Shown: positions 36,215-44,320, counted from the first letter of the stretch. The stretch: DNA of 64,000 bases from Lysobacterales bacterium (GCA_022841325.1 JALHRS010000010.1:1-64000); one strand, 5' to 3'. Notes: generated from the sequence alone by a model not told the origin. Numbers and translations: made by a program.

Positions 36215-36702
36215 GACGGCAACCAGGCGATGGCCAGGGTCGACAGGACCATCCAGGCAGCAGACAGCGCCGTCATGAACAGCGCCGGCAGCACCGTGTT
36301 GTAGATCGGCCGCCCTCCGAGCGCACTCAATTCACTGGCGGCGAGGGCTGCAGCGGTCATCAAGCCGCTGGCCATGCAGGCCTGCACGGCTTCCCAGTGG
36401 AACAGCAATTCAGCCAGCAGCGCGAGCACCGCGTAGGGCAGCAGCATGACGAAGCCGTTGGCGACGGCGCGATCCACCGCGGCTTCCCCGTGGTCCGCAC
36501 GTAACCTGGCATTGCCCGCAGAGAGCAGATGCTGCATCACAGCGATCACCATCCCCCCGCCAACGACGGCGACCAGCGCGCTGGCCACAATCACCCCCGC
36601 CGACGATGCCAGATGTTGTCCGCTCAGCCCCCCGAACACGGCCAGCGCGACGACCCGCGACGCTTTCCCTGCGGGTGTGCCAACAGGGATCCCGGCGCTC
36701 AT
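36211..36702 (-). CDS. Small integral membrane protein, unknown operon
   Basis: The ATG at 36702 overlaps the preceding stop (ATGA); the longer upstream frame lacks support. The 163-residue product has four hydrophobic helices, at about 12-32, 35-58, 80-105 and 125-158. It contains no recognised motif. The predicted topology places both ends in the cytoplasm. Four-base overlaps on both sides couple it to the Yip1-like gene and to the 1043-residue protein gene, so it probably works with them. Confidence 0.72.
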   Translation of the reverse strand: MSAGIPVGTPAGKASRVVALAVFGGLSGQHLASSAGVIVASALVAVVGGGMVIAVMQHLLSAGNARLRADHGEAAVDRAVANGFVMLLPYAVLALLAELLFHWEAVQACMASGLMTAAALAASELSALGGRPIYNTVLPALFMTALSAAWMVLSTLAIAWLPS

Positions 36703-37286
36703 GGTCCGACCCCCAGAAGAACCCAGCCAGACAACATCGCCGCCCCGCACACCGTTGCCAGTAAGGCTGCCAGTCCGGTCCGCTGCCCGGTCAACTCTCT
36801 AAGGCTGCTGAACATGGGCCCCAGCGCCCACAACAGTCCGGTGACGCCGCAGGAAACCGCCGTGTTCCAGCCCAGAAACAGATTCAGCGCCAGGCCGAAC
36901 AAGCCGTAGATCAGGGCATTGCCATAGGCACCGCCAAAGGCACGCACGGTCCAGCCCAGACCCTGACTGGCGGCAAAGGGGCGCGACAGCACCCATGCCG
37001 CCACCCCCACCAGCGCCACGCCTGCCGTCCCCAGCAGAGTTCCCCGCAGCACCAGCAGCGCCAGCGCCGAACTGTCCCAGGCGCTGGTGCGCGCCAGATC
37101 CAGAGCCGCCTGCAGCGAAATCGTGCCGAAAGCCAGCCCGGAGATTGCCAAGGCCGGGAGCACACCGAAACCGTCCAGATGACGAGCAATCAAGCCCGCC
37201 GGATCAAACAGTGCCGACAGCCAGACCGAGCCACGCCGGGCGCCGGTCGCAGCGGCTGGCGCAGTCGAGGATTCAGGGAGCGACAC
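36699..37286 (-). CDS. Yip1-like integral membrane protein, unknown operon
   Basis: The start is a GTG at 37286, 14 bp inside the preceding gene. The 195-residue product has an amphipathic N-terminus (SLFDPAGLIARHLDGFGVLP resembles the entry to Yip1 domains). Five hydrophobic segments then run to the C-terminus. Yip1-like proteins often accompany zinc-ribbon proteins in bacteria, which fits its neighbour. The family call is tentative. Confidence 0.7.
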   Translation of the reverse strand: MSLPESSTAPAAATGARRGSVWLSALFDPAGLIARHLDGFGVLPALAISGLAFGTISLQAALDLARTSAWDSSALALLVLRGTLLGTAGVALVGVAAWVLSRPFAASQGLGWTVRAFGGAYGNALIYGLFGLALNLFLGWNTAVSCGVTGLLWALGPMFSSLRELTGQRTGLAALLATVCGAAMLSGWVLLGVGP

Positions 37287-37920
37287 TGGCCACTCCCAGA
37301 TCGATCACCGGCTCCGACAAGCCCAAGCCGCTGTCGTCCAGGCTTCCCAGAAAGTGGCGCATTTCGCTCTGCGCCGCCTGCAGATCACCGTTGCCGTCCT
37401 CGACGTGGTGACGGTACAGCCCCTGCCCGAGCCGACCCAGGGCATCGTTGAAAGCGCTGCGCTGCTCGAGGGAGGACTCGCCGCCGGCCATGATCGAAGC
37501 AACTTCGGCGCGGTGGGCGGCCTGGACTGCGGACTTGAGCGCCTCGATGGTCTGGCGCGTCACTGGGGCGCGTGAGGCTTGCCCCGCAGGTCGGGCAGCG
37601 CCGCTTTCGGGCTGCATCGTGGCATTGGCCGGCACTGTCATTGGTGGTACCTCAGAGGTCCGTGGCCACAGCACCAGGCCCGCCGCAACCACCGCAATGA
37701 CCAGCGCCAGCACACCCAGCTTTCCGGCAAGGGCACCGGAAGCCGCAGTTCGTGCGGGCGCCGGGCTGGCCGCGGGCAATGGCTCCGGTTCCGGCGGCAG
37801 AGGTGCAATCGTGACCCTGGGCGGAGCGGGCTCTGCCATGGGCACGCCGCAGCGCTCGCAGAATCTGGCTCCGGGCACCCAGGGAGCACCGCAGGATCCA
37901 CAAAAGCGGTTCTGCATCAT
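37273..37920 (-). CDS. Zinc-ribbon protein with single membrane helix
   Basis: The start is the ATG pair at 37920/37917 behind GAGGTGGGG. The 215-residue product begins with a zinc ribbon (Cys7, Cys10, Cys21, Cys24) and a Pro-rich linker. A membrane helix (LGVLALVIAVVAAGLVLW, about 72-89) and a helical periplasmic domain of about 115 residues follow. The ribbon should be cytoplasmic. The order ribbon-helix-extracytoplasmic domain is common for membrane-anchored zinc-ribbon proteins of unknown role. It is the second gene of the operon. Confidence 0.78.
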   Translation of the reverse strand: MMQNRFCGSCGAPWVPGARFCERCGVPMAEPAPPRVTIAPLPPEPEPLPAASPAPARTAASGALAGKLGVLALVIAVVAAGLVLWPRTSEVPPMTVPANATMQPESGAARPAGQASRAPVTRQTIEALKSAVQAAHRAEVASIMAGGESSLEQRSAFNDALGRLGQGLYRHHVEDGNGDLQAAQSEMRHFLGSLDDSGLGLSEPVIDLGVASVAP

Positions 37921-37927
37921 CCCCACC

Positions 37928-38920
37928 TCACTCCTGCGTCTCAGCAATCAGCACACCGGGCGCGCGCCCACGCGCACCGCGCCAGCCGATCACCGCCAGC
38001 ACGACGATGCCTGCCACAGACAAGGCGAGCAGCGCCCAGTCGGCATCGGAGTACACAGTCCAGCTGGCGTAGAACTCACCACGATGCAGCCATGATTCGC
38101 GCACGCTCAGGGCGCCGGCCAGCAACACGCCAAGGATCACCAGGTCGAGCGCCATCAGCACATAGCCGAACAGGCCGATCAGCCACACCGTGGCCAGCCC
38201 GAAACACAGCTGCAGCAGCGGCAGCATCAGTGAAACATCGAATTCCTCGACCAGCACGAACAGCGGCACGCAGGCCAGCACCACCCACGCGCTCTGCAGC
38301 AGATAGCCGCGCAGCGGTGATCGGGTCGGCAAGCGCGCTTCGGTGCCGTGCGCTGCCAGTTCGGCACGGATGCGTGCCGCCACGGCCGGGTAGTTGTCCG
38401 CTGTGGCATGGACGATCAGCAACCGGCGCCAGCTGTTGCGCAACACGACCGCCAATCGATCGGGCTGATACTCGGCCCGGAAGGCCCCGCTCCAGCTCAG
38501 GCTGCGCACCTCATCGGCAGCGGCGATCATGCCCACGCCCGCTGCCTGGGGCCGACCGCTGAGCAGGCCCAGCAGCAGCAACAGCCGGTTGCCGCTTCGG
38601 GCGCGGCGATCGATGATCTCGAAGACCACGCCCCTGGAATCGATGCGGATACGGCAATGCATGCGGTTGCCGAACACCAGCAGCATGATCAGCAGCGAAA
38701 GCAGGATCAGTCCGAGGCCAACGGCGCCGAAGGCCAGCCAGATCATGGCGATGGACTGGTATTCGCCGCGGGTCAGGAACACCAGGCTGAGAATGCTGGC
38801 GCCAATGGCCGCGGACAGCGCAAACACCTTCACCAGCGCCCCGGTGATCATCCGGTTGTTCAGCAGCGGAACCTCAACCTCCCAGACCAGGGAATCTGCA
38901 GCGGCATGATGTTTTGTCAT
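37928..38920 (-). CDS. Multi-helix membrane protein, first gene of unknown operon
   Basis: The ATG at 38920 follows GAGGTGAT; upstream in-frame codons lack a ribosome site. The 330-residue product has two helices (about 30-50 and 62-88), a soluble alpha/beta domain (about 90-205: RIRIDSRGVVFEIIDRR...) and four more helices (about 210-315). The soluble part resembles PH-like or DUF3592-type domains that follow two helices (guess). The start lies about 62 bp from an FNR-like site shared with the divergent oxidoreductase operon. Confidence 0.75.
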   Translation of the reverse strand: MTKHHAAADSLVWEVEVPLLNNRMITGALVKVFALSAAIGASILSLVFLTRGEYQSIAMIWLAFGAVGLGLILLSLLIMLLVFGNRMHCRIRIDSRGVVFEIIDRRARSGNRLLLLLGLLSGRPQAAGVGMIAAADEVRSLSWSGAFRAEYQPDRLAVVLRNSWRRLLIVHATADNYPAVAARIRAELAAHGTEARLPTRSPLRGYLLQSAWVVLACVPLFVLVEEFDVSLMLPLLQLCFGLATVWLIGLFGYVLMALDLVILGVLLAGALSVRESWLHRGEFYASWTVYSDADWALLALSVAGIVVLAVIGWRGARGRAPGVLIAETQE

Positions 38921-38981
38921 GGCGATCACCTCGCATCGAGGGAATCCGCCACCATCTAAAGCGCAAATGGCGAATGCCACC

Positions 38982-38995
38982 TTGACCAGAATCAA
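38982..38995. promoter_or_regulatory. FNR/CRP-family binding site, near consensus
   Basis: TTGAC-CAGA-ATCAA matches the FNR consensus TTGAT-N4-ATCAA at 9 of 10 positions. It lies in the divergent region between the six-gene operon and the oxidoreductase operon, about 89 bp before the inferred start of the latter transcript. Confidence 0.6.
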
Positions 38996-39030
38996 CCAGC
39001 CACACCGTCAATGGTGAGCCGGACCAAAGC

Positions 39031-39071
39031 TGAATCCTGATCAAGGTCGACGATTCTCAGCGGCCTAGACT
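39031..39071 (+). promoter_or_regulatory. Predicted class II FNR-type promoter of the oxidoreductase operon
   Basis: A weaker site (TGAAT-CCTG-ATCAA, 39031-39044, perfect in the right half) precedes a -10 candidate TAGACT (39066-39071) by 21 bases. If transcription starts near 39078, the site is centred at about -40.5, close to the -41.5 of class II FNR-activated promoters. No -35 hexamer is needed in that design. Confidence 0.5.
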
Positions 39072-39137
39072 GGGCGCAAGCGCGGGTTCCCGAATTCGGG
39101 ACCGCGCATGCGAACAAGGCTAGTCGGGGAGAGGGAA

Positions 39138-39719
39138 GTGTTCCAGGTACGCATCCACGGTCGTGGCGGACAGGGCGTGGTCACCGCAACGGAAATGCTC
39201 TCGATCGCGGCTTTCGACGAGGGCCGGCACGCCCAGGCTTTCCCCAGTTTCGGCTCCGAGCGCACCGGTGCCCCGGTGGTGGCTTTCTGTCGCATCGACG
39301 ACAAGGAAATCCGCCTGCGCGAGCCGATCATGGAGCCTGATGCGCTGATCATTCAGGACCCTACCCTGCTGCATCAGATCGATTGCTTCGCCGGGCTCAA
39401 GACCGATGGCTATGTGCTGATCAACACCAACAAGAGCTTCGCCGAGCTCGGCCTTGCAGATTTTCTGGCGGCGCATCGGGCCGAGCGCCTGTGCACCGTA
39501 TCGGCCACCGATCTGGCGCTGAAGCATGTGGGTCGGCCGCTGCCGAACATGCCGCTGCTGGGCGGCTTTGCCGCGATCTCGGGCGTGATCCAGCTGGAGT
39601 CGGTGTGCAAGGCCATCCGCGAGAAATTCGCCGGCAAGGTCGCCGAGGGCAATGTCGCCGCCGCCACCGAGGCCTACGAGCGGGTCCGCGAAGCCCTGGA
39701 GGGCGTGAGTCATGCTTAA
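39138..39719 (+). CDS. porG: 2-oxoacid:ferredoxin oxidoreductase, gamma subunit
   Basis: A GTG at 39138 follows GAGAGGGAA directly, giving MFQVRIHGRGGQGVVTA; the longer frame from 39108 does not fit the family. The product is 193 residues, normal for the gamma subunit, with the conserved GRGGQG block (8-13) and QAFPSFGSERTGAPV. It contributes to the CoA and thiamine diphosphate region of the complex. The following alpha gene overlaps by 8 bp. The complex decarboxylates pyruvate (or another 2-oxoacid) to acyl-CoA while reducing ferredoxin. Confidence 0.92.
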   Translation: MFQVRIHGRGGQGVVTATEMLSIAAFDEGRHAQAFPSFGSERTGAPVVAFCRIDDKEIRLREPIMEPDALIIQDPTLLHQIDCFAGLKTDGYVLINTNKSFAELGLADFLAAHRAERLCTVSATDLALKHVGRPLPNMPLLGGFAAISGVIQLESVCKAIREKFAGKVAEGNVAAATEAYERVREALEGVSHA

Positions 39720-40965
39720 GCAGATCGAAGGTTCGCGTGCGGTTGCCGAAGCCGTGGCCCTGTGCCGGCCCGAAGTGATTTGCGCCTATCCGATTTCGCC
39801 GCAGACCCACATCGTCGAAGCCCTCGGGGAGATGGTCAAGGAGGGCTCGCTGCAGCAATGCGAGTTCATCAATGTCGAATCCGAATTCTCGGCGATGTCG
39901 GTGGCCATCGGCGCCTCGGCCGCGGGCGCCCGCAGCTATACGGCGACCGCCTCGCAGGGTCTGCTGTTCATGGCCGAAGCGGTGTTCAATGCCTCGGGGC
40001 TGGGCTTGCCCATCGTCATGACCGTGGCCAATCGCGCCATCGGCGCGCCGATCAACATCTGGAATGACCATTCCGATTCGCTGGCCATGCGCGATTGCGG
40101 CTGGCTGCAGCTGTTTGCCGAGACCAATCAGGAAGCGCTGGATCTGCACATCCAGGCCTTCCGGCTGGCCGAAGAGCTGAGCCTGCCGGTCATGGTGTGC
40201 ATGGACGGCTTCATCCTCACCCATGCCTACGAGCGCGTGGACATGCCGACGCAAGCGCAGGTCGATGCCTATCTGCCAGCCTACGAGCCGCGTCAGGTGC
40301 TGGACCCGAACGATCCGGTGTCGATGGGCGCCATGGTCGGCCCCGAGGCCTTCATGGAAGTACGCTATCTGGCGCATGCCAAGCAGATGCAGGCACTGGA
40401 CCTGTTGCCCGGTTACGCCGCCGAATTCAAGGCCGTGTTCGGACGCGAATCCGGCGGCCTGCTGCATGGCTATGGGCTGGAGGGCGCCGAGACCGTGATC
40501 ATCGCCATGGGCTCGGTGCTCGGCACCATCAAGGACACGGTGGATGAGCTACGCGAGGCCGGTCACGCCATCGGCGTGCTCGGCATCACCTGCTTCCGAC
40601 CCTTCCCGATGGCCGCCGTGGCTGCGGCGCTGGCGCGGTGCAAGCGCTTCGTGGTGCTGGAAAAGAGTCTGGCCGTGGGCGTCGGCGGCATCCTCGCCGT
40701 CAATGTACGCATGGCCGTCACCGGCATGGGGCTGCTCGGCTACACCGTGATCGCCGGCCTTGGCGGCCGCGCCATCACCCGGCGCTCGCTGCAAGCGATG
40801 TTGCTGCAGGCACAAGCCGACCAACTGGAGCGCACCACCTTCCTCGATCTCGACTGGAAGGCGGTCAACAAGCAACTGGAACGCGAAAAGGCGCAACGCC
40901 GCAGCGGCCCGGTGGCCGAGGCCCTGCTGCGCGATGCCGGCGTGGTGGCGGCGCGGAACTATTGA
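39712..40965 (+). CDS. porA: 2-oxoacid:ferredoxin oxidoreductase, alpha subunit
   Basis: The 417-residue product begins MLKQIEGSRAVAEAV. It has the family blocks CAYPISPQTHI, NVESEFSAMSVAIGASAAGAR, TATASQGLLFMAE and INIWNDHSD, which line the substrate and thiamine diphosphate site. The length is right for PorA. Substrate specificity (pyruvate versus other 2-oxoacids) cannot be fixed by eye, but the IWNDHSDSLAMRD segment fits pyruvate-type enzymes. It overlaps the gamma gene by 8 bp. The next gene of the complex starts only after a 719-bp repeat-filled gap. Confidence 0.92.
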   Translation: MLKQIEGSRAVAEAVALCRPEVICAYPISPQTHIVEALGEMVKEGSLQQCEFINVESEFSAMSVAIGASAAGARSYTATASQGLLFMAEAVFNASGLGLPIVMTVANRAIGAPINIWNDHSDSLAMRDCGWLQLFAETNQEALDLHIQAFRLAEELSLPVMVCMDGFILTHAYERVDMPTQAQVDAYLPAYEPRQVLDPNDPVSMGAMVGPEAFMEVRYLAHAKQMQALDLLPGYAAEFKAVFGRESGGLLHGYGLEGAETVIIAMGSVLGTIKDTVDELREAGHAIGVLGITCFRPFPMAAVAAALARCKRFVVLEKSLAVGVGGILAVNVRMAVTGMGLLGYTVIAGLGGRAITRRSLQAMLLQAQADQLERTTFLDLDWKAVNKQLEREKAQRRSGPVAEALLRDAGVVAARNY

Positions 40966-41003
40966 GGCCAGACCGACGGCTTCGGCGAAGCCGGAGAAAA
41001 AGC

Positions 41004-41042
41004 CTTGGACGCCAAGGACACGAAGGAAAAGCAGAAAGAACG
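41004..41042 (+). repeat. AAGGACACGAAGG-type repeat, left copy
   Basis: It is the approximate reverse complement of 41574-41624. The pair flanks about 530 bp of nested repeats between the alpha and beta subunit genes. Confidence 0.65.
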
Positions 41043-41169
41043 CGAAGGAGTCAGATCGGATGGGAGCTCCAGTTGCACTGGCCGGGTGGTTGATGTGGCG
41101 TCATTGCGAGTCAATGGTTGCGCCCCGAAACGGCACCGGCGCCATCAACCCGCGGACCGCGAGCGGTTG

Positions 41170-41225
41170 TAGGTCCAGACTTGTCTGGACGCTATTGTTT
41201 CGGGAGCGGAGAAGCGTCCAGACAA
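41170..41225. repeat. Palindromic repeat family R2, copy 2 (right arm partly lost)
   Basis: The left arm (41170-41192) is identical to that of copy 1. The right arm matches over AGCGTCCAGACAAG (41212-41225) and then diverges. Confidence 0.85.
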
Positions 41226-41469
41226 GCCTGTGCCCACGGGAGGTAGGCCGGGTCCGCGCGCCCGACCGCTCGGGCTGGGCGCGGCGACAGCAAGCGCGCG
41301 GCGCCCGGCGGGAAAAGCCGCGGCCGCCGGCGCGATCATCACTGGCGCACACCCAGATCTTCCGCGCGCCGGAGCCGCGCTACCCCACAACCGGATTCCT
41401 AGTAGTTGAGCCTAGGCCAACCGACAAAGGTAGCTCGCAATGACGCCAGCTTGTCGATGTGATGCAGCA

Positions 41470-41552
41470 CGTAGCCCGATGTGCCGCGCAGCGGCTCACC
41501 GGGGCTCTGTCGCGTCACCGCCCGGAGAGCGCTGCGCGCACTTCAGGCTACG
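41470..41552 (+). repeat. Repeat family R4, copy 3
   Basis: It runs from CGTAGCCCGATGTGCCGCGC to GCGCGCACTTCAGGCTACG. It matches 15009-15093 in the opposite orientation; a partial copy lies at 51428-51486. Confidence 0.8.
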
Positions 41553-41573
41553 CAATGCCGCCGACGGTGAGTG

Positions 41574-41624
41574 CCTTCCTTCGCGTCCTTTCTGCTTCTC
41601 CTTCGCGTCCTTTGCGGCCAAAGC
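41574..41624 (-). repeat. AAGGACACGAAGG-type repeat, right copy
   Basis: It is the inverted partner of 41004-41042, slightly longer because CCTTCGCGTCCTTT occurs twice. Confidence 0.65.
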
Positions 41625-41684
41625 TGTTCATCACAGCCCGCGACGTTTCCGCAAGGCAGCGCCAGTCCAATCCGGAGCACGCTC

Positions 41685-42692
41685 ATGAGCTTTCAGCCCG
41701 TCAAGTTCTATCAGACCGGCACCTTCACGGTCGGCAATCGCCTGCTGGAGCCGGATCAGCGCAGCCTGCAATCCAAGGAGAAGCGCTACAACTCGATCAA
41801 TTCCGGGCATCGGGCCTGTCAGGGCTGCGGCGAGGCGCTGGGCGCACGCTATGCCATCGATGCCGCGATGGAAGCCTGCGATGGCCAGCTGATTGCGGCC
41901 AATGCCACCGGTTGCCTGGAAGTGTTTTCCACGCCGTATCCGGAGAGTTCCTGGCAGATGCCGTGGATCCACTCGCTGTTCGGCAATGCCGCGGCGGTGG
42001 CGACCGGCATTGCCGCGGCGATCAAGGTCAAGCGCGCCAAGGGCGAGCGTGGCGATGTGCGGGTGGTGGCCCAGGGCGGCGATGGTGGCACCACCGACAT
42101 CGGTTTTGGCTGCCTCTCCGGCATGTTCGAGCGCAACGATGATGTGCTCTACATCTGCTACGACAACGAGGGCTACATGAACACCGGCGTGCAGCGTTCC
42201 TCGGCCACGCCCGCCGCTGCGCGCACGGCGACGACCCCGGCCGTGGGTCCGGCACCTGGCAATGTCTTCGGCCAGGGCAAGTTCCTGCCGAGCATCGCCA
42301 TGGCCCACGACATCCCCTACGTGGCCACGGCCACGGTCGCCGATCTGCGCGATCTGGAAGCCAAGGTCAAGCACGCCATGGGCATCCGCGGTGCCCGTTA
42401 CATCCACATTCTGGTGCCCTGTCCGCTGGGCTGGGGCAGCGCCGCCTGCGACACCATCCGCATGGCCAGGCTGGCCAGGGAGACCGGTTTGTTCCCGGTC
42501 TTCGAGGCCGAAAACGGCGAGATCACCAGTGTGGGCAAGATCCGCAAGCAGATGCCGGTGGAGGACTATCTGCAGCCGCAGAAGCGCTATGCGCATTTGT
42601 TCAAGCCGGGTGCCGATCCGGGGCCGCTGCTGCAGTTGCAGGCGCAGGCCGATCGCAATATCCGCAAATATCGACTGCTGGAGGGCGTGTGA
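41685..42692 (+). CDS. porB: 2-oxoacid:ferredoxin oxidoreductase, beta subunit
   Basis: The ATG at 41685 has CCGGAG 8 bases upstream; a longer frame reads through repeat DNA. The 335-residue product has the thiamine diphosphate motif GDGGTTDIGFG and the NEGYMNTG block. The cysteines for a [4Fe-4S] cluster are present: CxxC in RACQGCGEALG, one in NATGCLE and one in LVPCPLGWG. It forms the catalytic core with the alpha and gamma subunits. Its stop overlaps the next start (TGATG), so the iron-sulfur flavoprotein is translated with it. Confidence 0.92.
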   Translation: MSFQPVKFYQTGTFTVGNRLLEPDQRSLQSKEKRYNSINSGHRACQGCGEALGARYAIDAAMEACDGQLIAANATGCLEVFSTPYPESSWQMPWIHSLFGNAAAVATGIAAAIKVKRAKGERGDVRVVAQGGDGGTTDIGFGCLSGMFERNDDVLYICYDNEGYMNTGVQRSSATPAAARTATTPAVGPAPGNVFGQGKFLPSIAMAHDIPYVATATVADLRDLEAKVKHAMGIRGARYIHILVPCPLGWGSAACDTIRMARLARETGLFPVFEAENGEITSVGKIRKQMPVEDYLQPQKRYAHLFKPGADPGPLLQLQAQADRNIRKYRLLEGV

Positions 42693-44314
42693 TGGACAAG
42701 CCCTTTGCCATTACCCTGGATCCAGGCTCCTCGCTGGCCAATCACACCGGTTCCTGGCGCACCTTCAGGCCCGTGTACGTGGACAAACTGCCGCCGTGCA
42801 ACAACGCCTGTCCAGCCGGCGAGAACATCCAGGGCTGGCTGTTCCACGCCGAATCCGGCGACTACGAGCAGGCCTGGCGCGTGCTCACCGAGGACAATCC
42901 GCTGCCGGCGGTCATGGGCCGGGTCTGCTACCACCCCTGCGAGAACGCCTGCAATCGCCAGTATGTCGATTCGGCCGTGGGCATCAACGCCACCGAGCGT
43001 TTTCTTGGCGACGAGGCGATCAAACGCGGCTGGGCTTTTGCCAGGCCCGAGCACGCCAGCGGCAAACGCGTGCTGATCGTGGGCGCCGGGCCTTCGGGCC
43101 TGTCAGCGGCCTACCACCTGGCCCGCGCCGGGCACACCGTGGAGATCCACGAAGCCGGACCGCTGGCCGGCGGCATGATGCGTTTCGGCATTCCCAAATA
43201 CCGCTTGCCGCGCGAGGTGCTGGAAGCGGAGGTGCAGCGCATCCTCGATCTCGGCGTCACGCTGCGCCTGAATGCGAAGGTCGACCGGATTCAGGACATC
43301 CTGCAGGCCGGCCGCTTCGACGCCGCCTTCCTGGCCGTGGGCGCCCATATCGGCAAGCGCGCCTACATCCCGGCCGGCACCGCTGCGCGCATCGTCGATG
43401 CGGTCTCGGTGCTGCGCTCGATGGAAGGCGAGGACAAGCCCATGCTCGGGCGCCGCGTAATCGTCTATGGCGGCGGCAATACCGCCATCGATGTGGCCCG
43501 CAGCGCCAAACGCCTCGGCGCCGAACCGATCATCGTCTACCGCCGCACCCGCGATCGGGCACCGGCGCATGATTTCGAGATCGAGGATGCCCTGGCCGAA
43601 GGCGTGATGGTCAAATGGCTGTCGACCATCAAACAGGCCGCCGAGGGCGAGATCACCATCGAGAAAATGGCGCTGGATGCCGAGGGTTTTCCGCGGCCCA
43701 CCGGCGAATTCGAAACCCTGGCCGCCGACACCGTGGTGCTGGCGCTGGGTCAGGACGTCGATCTGTCCCTGCTCGATGGTGTACCGGGTCTGGCCATCAA
43801 GGACGGCGTGGTCGAAGTCGGCAGCAACATGATGACCGGACATGCCGGCATCTTCGCCGGCGGCGACATGGTGCCCTCCGAGCGCACGGTGACGGTGGCT
43901 GTCGGTCACGGCAAGAAAGCGGCCCGGCATATCGACGCCTGGCTGCGCGGCGACAGCTATCAACCAGCGGAAAAGCATGAAATTGCCGAGTTCGAGCAGA
44001 TCAACCCCTGGTACTACTCCGAGGCCCCGCAGCAAGTGCGACCGACACTGGATCTGATCCGGCGCCAGTCCAGCTTCGACGAAGTCAGCGGCGGCCTGGA
44101 CGAGCAGACCGCGCTGTTCGAAGCCCGCCGCTGCCTGTCCTGCGGCAACTGCTTCGAATGCGACAACTGCTACGGCGTCTGCCCCGACAACGCCGTGATC
44201 AAGCTCGGCCCCGGCAAGCGCTTCGAGTTCAACTACGACTACTGCAAAGGCTGCGGCGTCTGTGTCAGCGAGTGTCCGTGCGGTGCGATCAAGATGGTGC
44301 CGGAAGGGGGCTAG
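42692..44314 (+). CDS. GltD-like FAD/NAD(P) oxidoreductase fused to a 2[4Fe-4S] ferredoxin
   Basis: The ATG at 42692 overlaps the beta-subunit stop. The 540-residue product starts with the GltD-type cluster region (CNNACPAGENIQGWL; GRVCYHPCENACNRQ). FAD (VLIVGAGPSGLSAAYHL) and NAD(P) (VIVYGGGNTAIDVARSAKRL) domains follow. At the C-terminus come two ferredoxin motifs, CLSCGNCFECDNCYGVCP and CKGCGVCVSECP. The ferredoxin part corresponds to the delta subunit of PorCDAB enzymes. The protein should pass electrons between the oxidoreductase and NAD(P)(H), so the complex may make NAD(P)H directly or run reductively. Confidence 0.9.
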   Translation: MDKPFAITLDPGSSLANHTGSWRTFRPVYVDKLPPCNNACPAGENIQGWLFHAESGDYEQAWRVLTEDNPLPAVMGRVCYHPCENACNRQYVDSAVGINATERFLGDEAIKRGWAFARPEHASGKRVLIVGAGPSGLSAAYHLARAGHTVEIHEAGPLAGGMMRFGIPKYRLPREVLEAEVQRILDLGVTLRLNAKVDRIQDILQAGRFDAAFLAVGAHIGKRAYIPAGTAARIVDAVSVLRSMEGEDKPMLGRRVIVYGGGNTAIDVARSAKRLGAEPIIVYRRTRDRAPAHDFEIEDALAEGVMVKWLSTIKQAAEGEITIEKMALDAEGFPRPTGEFETLAADTVVLALGQDVDLSLLDGVPGLAIKDGVVEVGSNMMTGHAGIFAGGDMVPSERTVTVAVGHGKKAARHIDAWLRGDSYQPAEKHEIAEFEQINPWYYSEAPQQVRPTLDLIRRQSSFDEVSGGLDEQTALFEARRCLSCGNCFECDNCYGVCPDNAVIKLGPGKRFEFNYDYCKGCGVCVSECPCGAIKMVPEGG

Positions 44315-44320
44315 AGCGGT

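Larger units (their letters stand above)
40966..41684. other. Repeat-filled gap inside the oxidoreductase operon
   Basis: No gene is seen. An inverted pair (41004-41042 and 41574-41624, shared core AAAGCAGAAAG/CTTTCTGCTT with GCGAAGG/CCTTCGC) brackets R2 copy 2, a segment shared with about 17480-17535 (at 41320-41392) and R4 copy 3. Genes on both sides belong to one enzyme. Confidence 0.75.

Noticed and set aside
36211..36750. Longer N-terminus (GTG/ATG upstream) for the small membrane protein
   Set aside because: The ATG at 36702 overlaps the preceding stop exactly as at the other junctions and has better context.
40966..41684. Insertion sequence splitting the oxidoreductase operon
   Set aside because: No transposase frame or target duplication was seen; the gap consists of small palindromic repeats.
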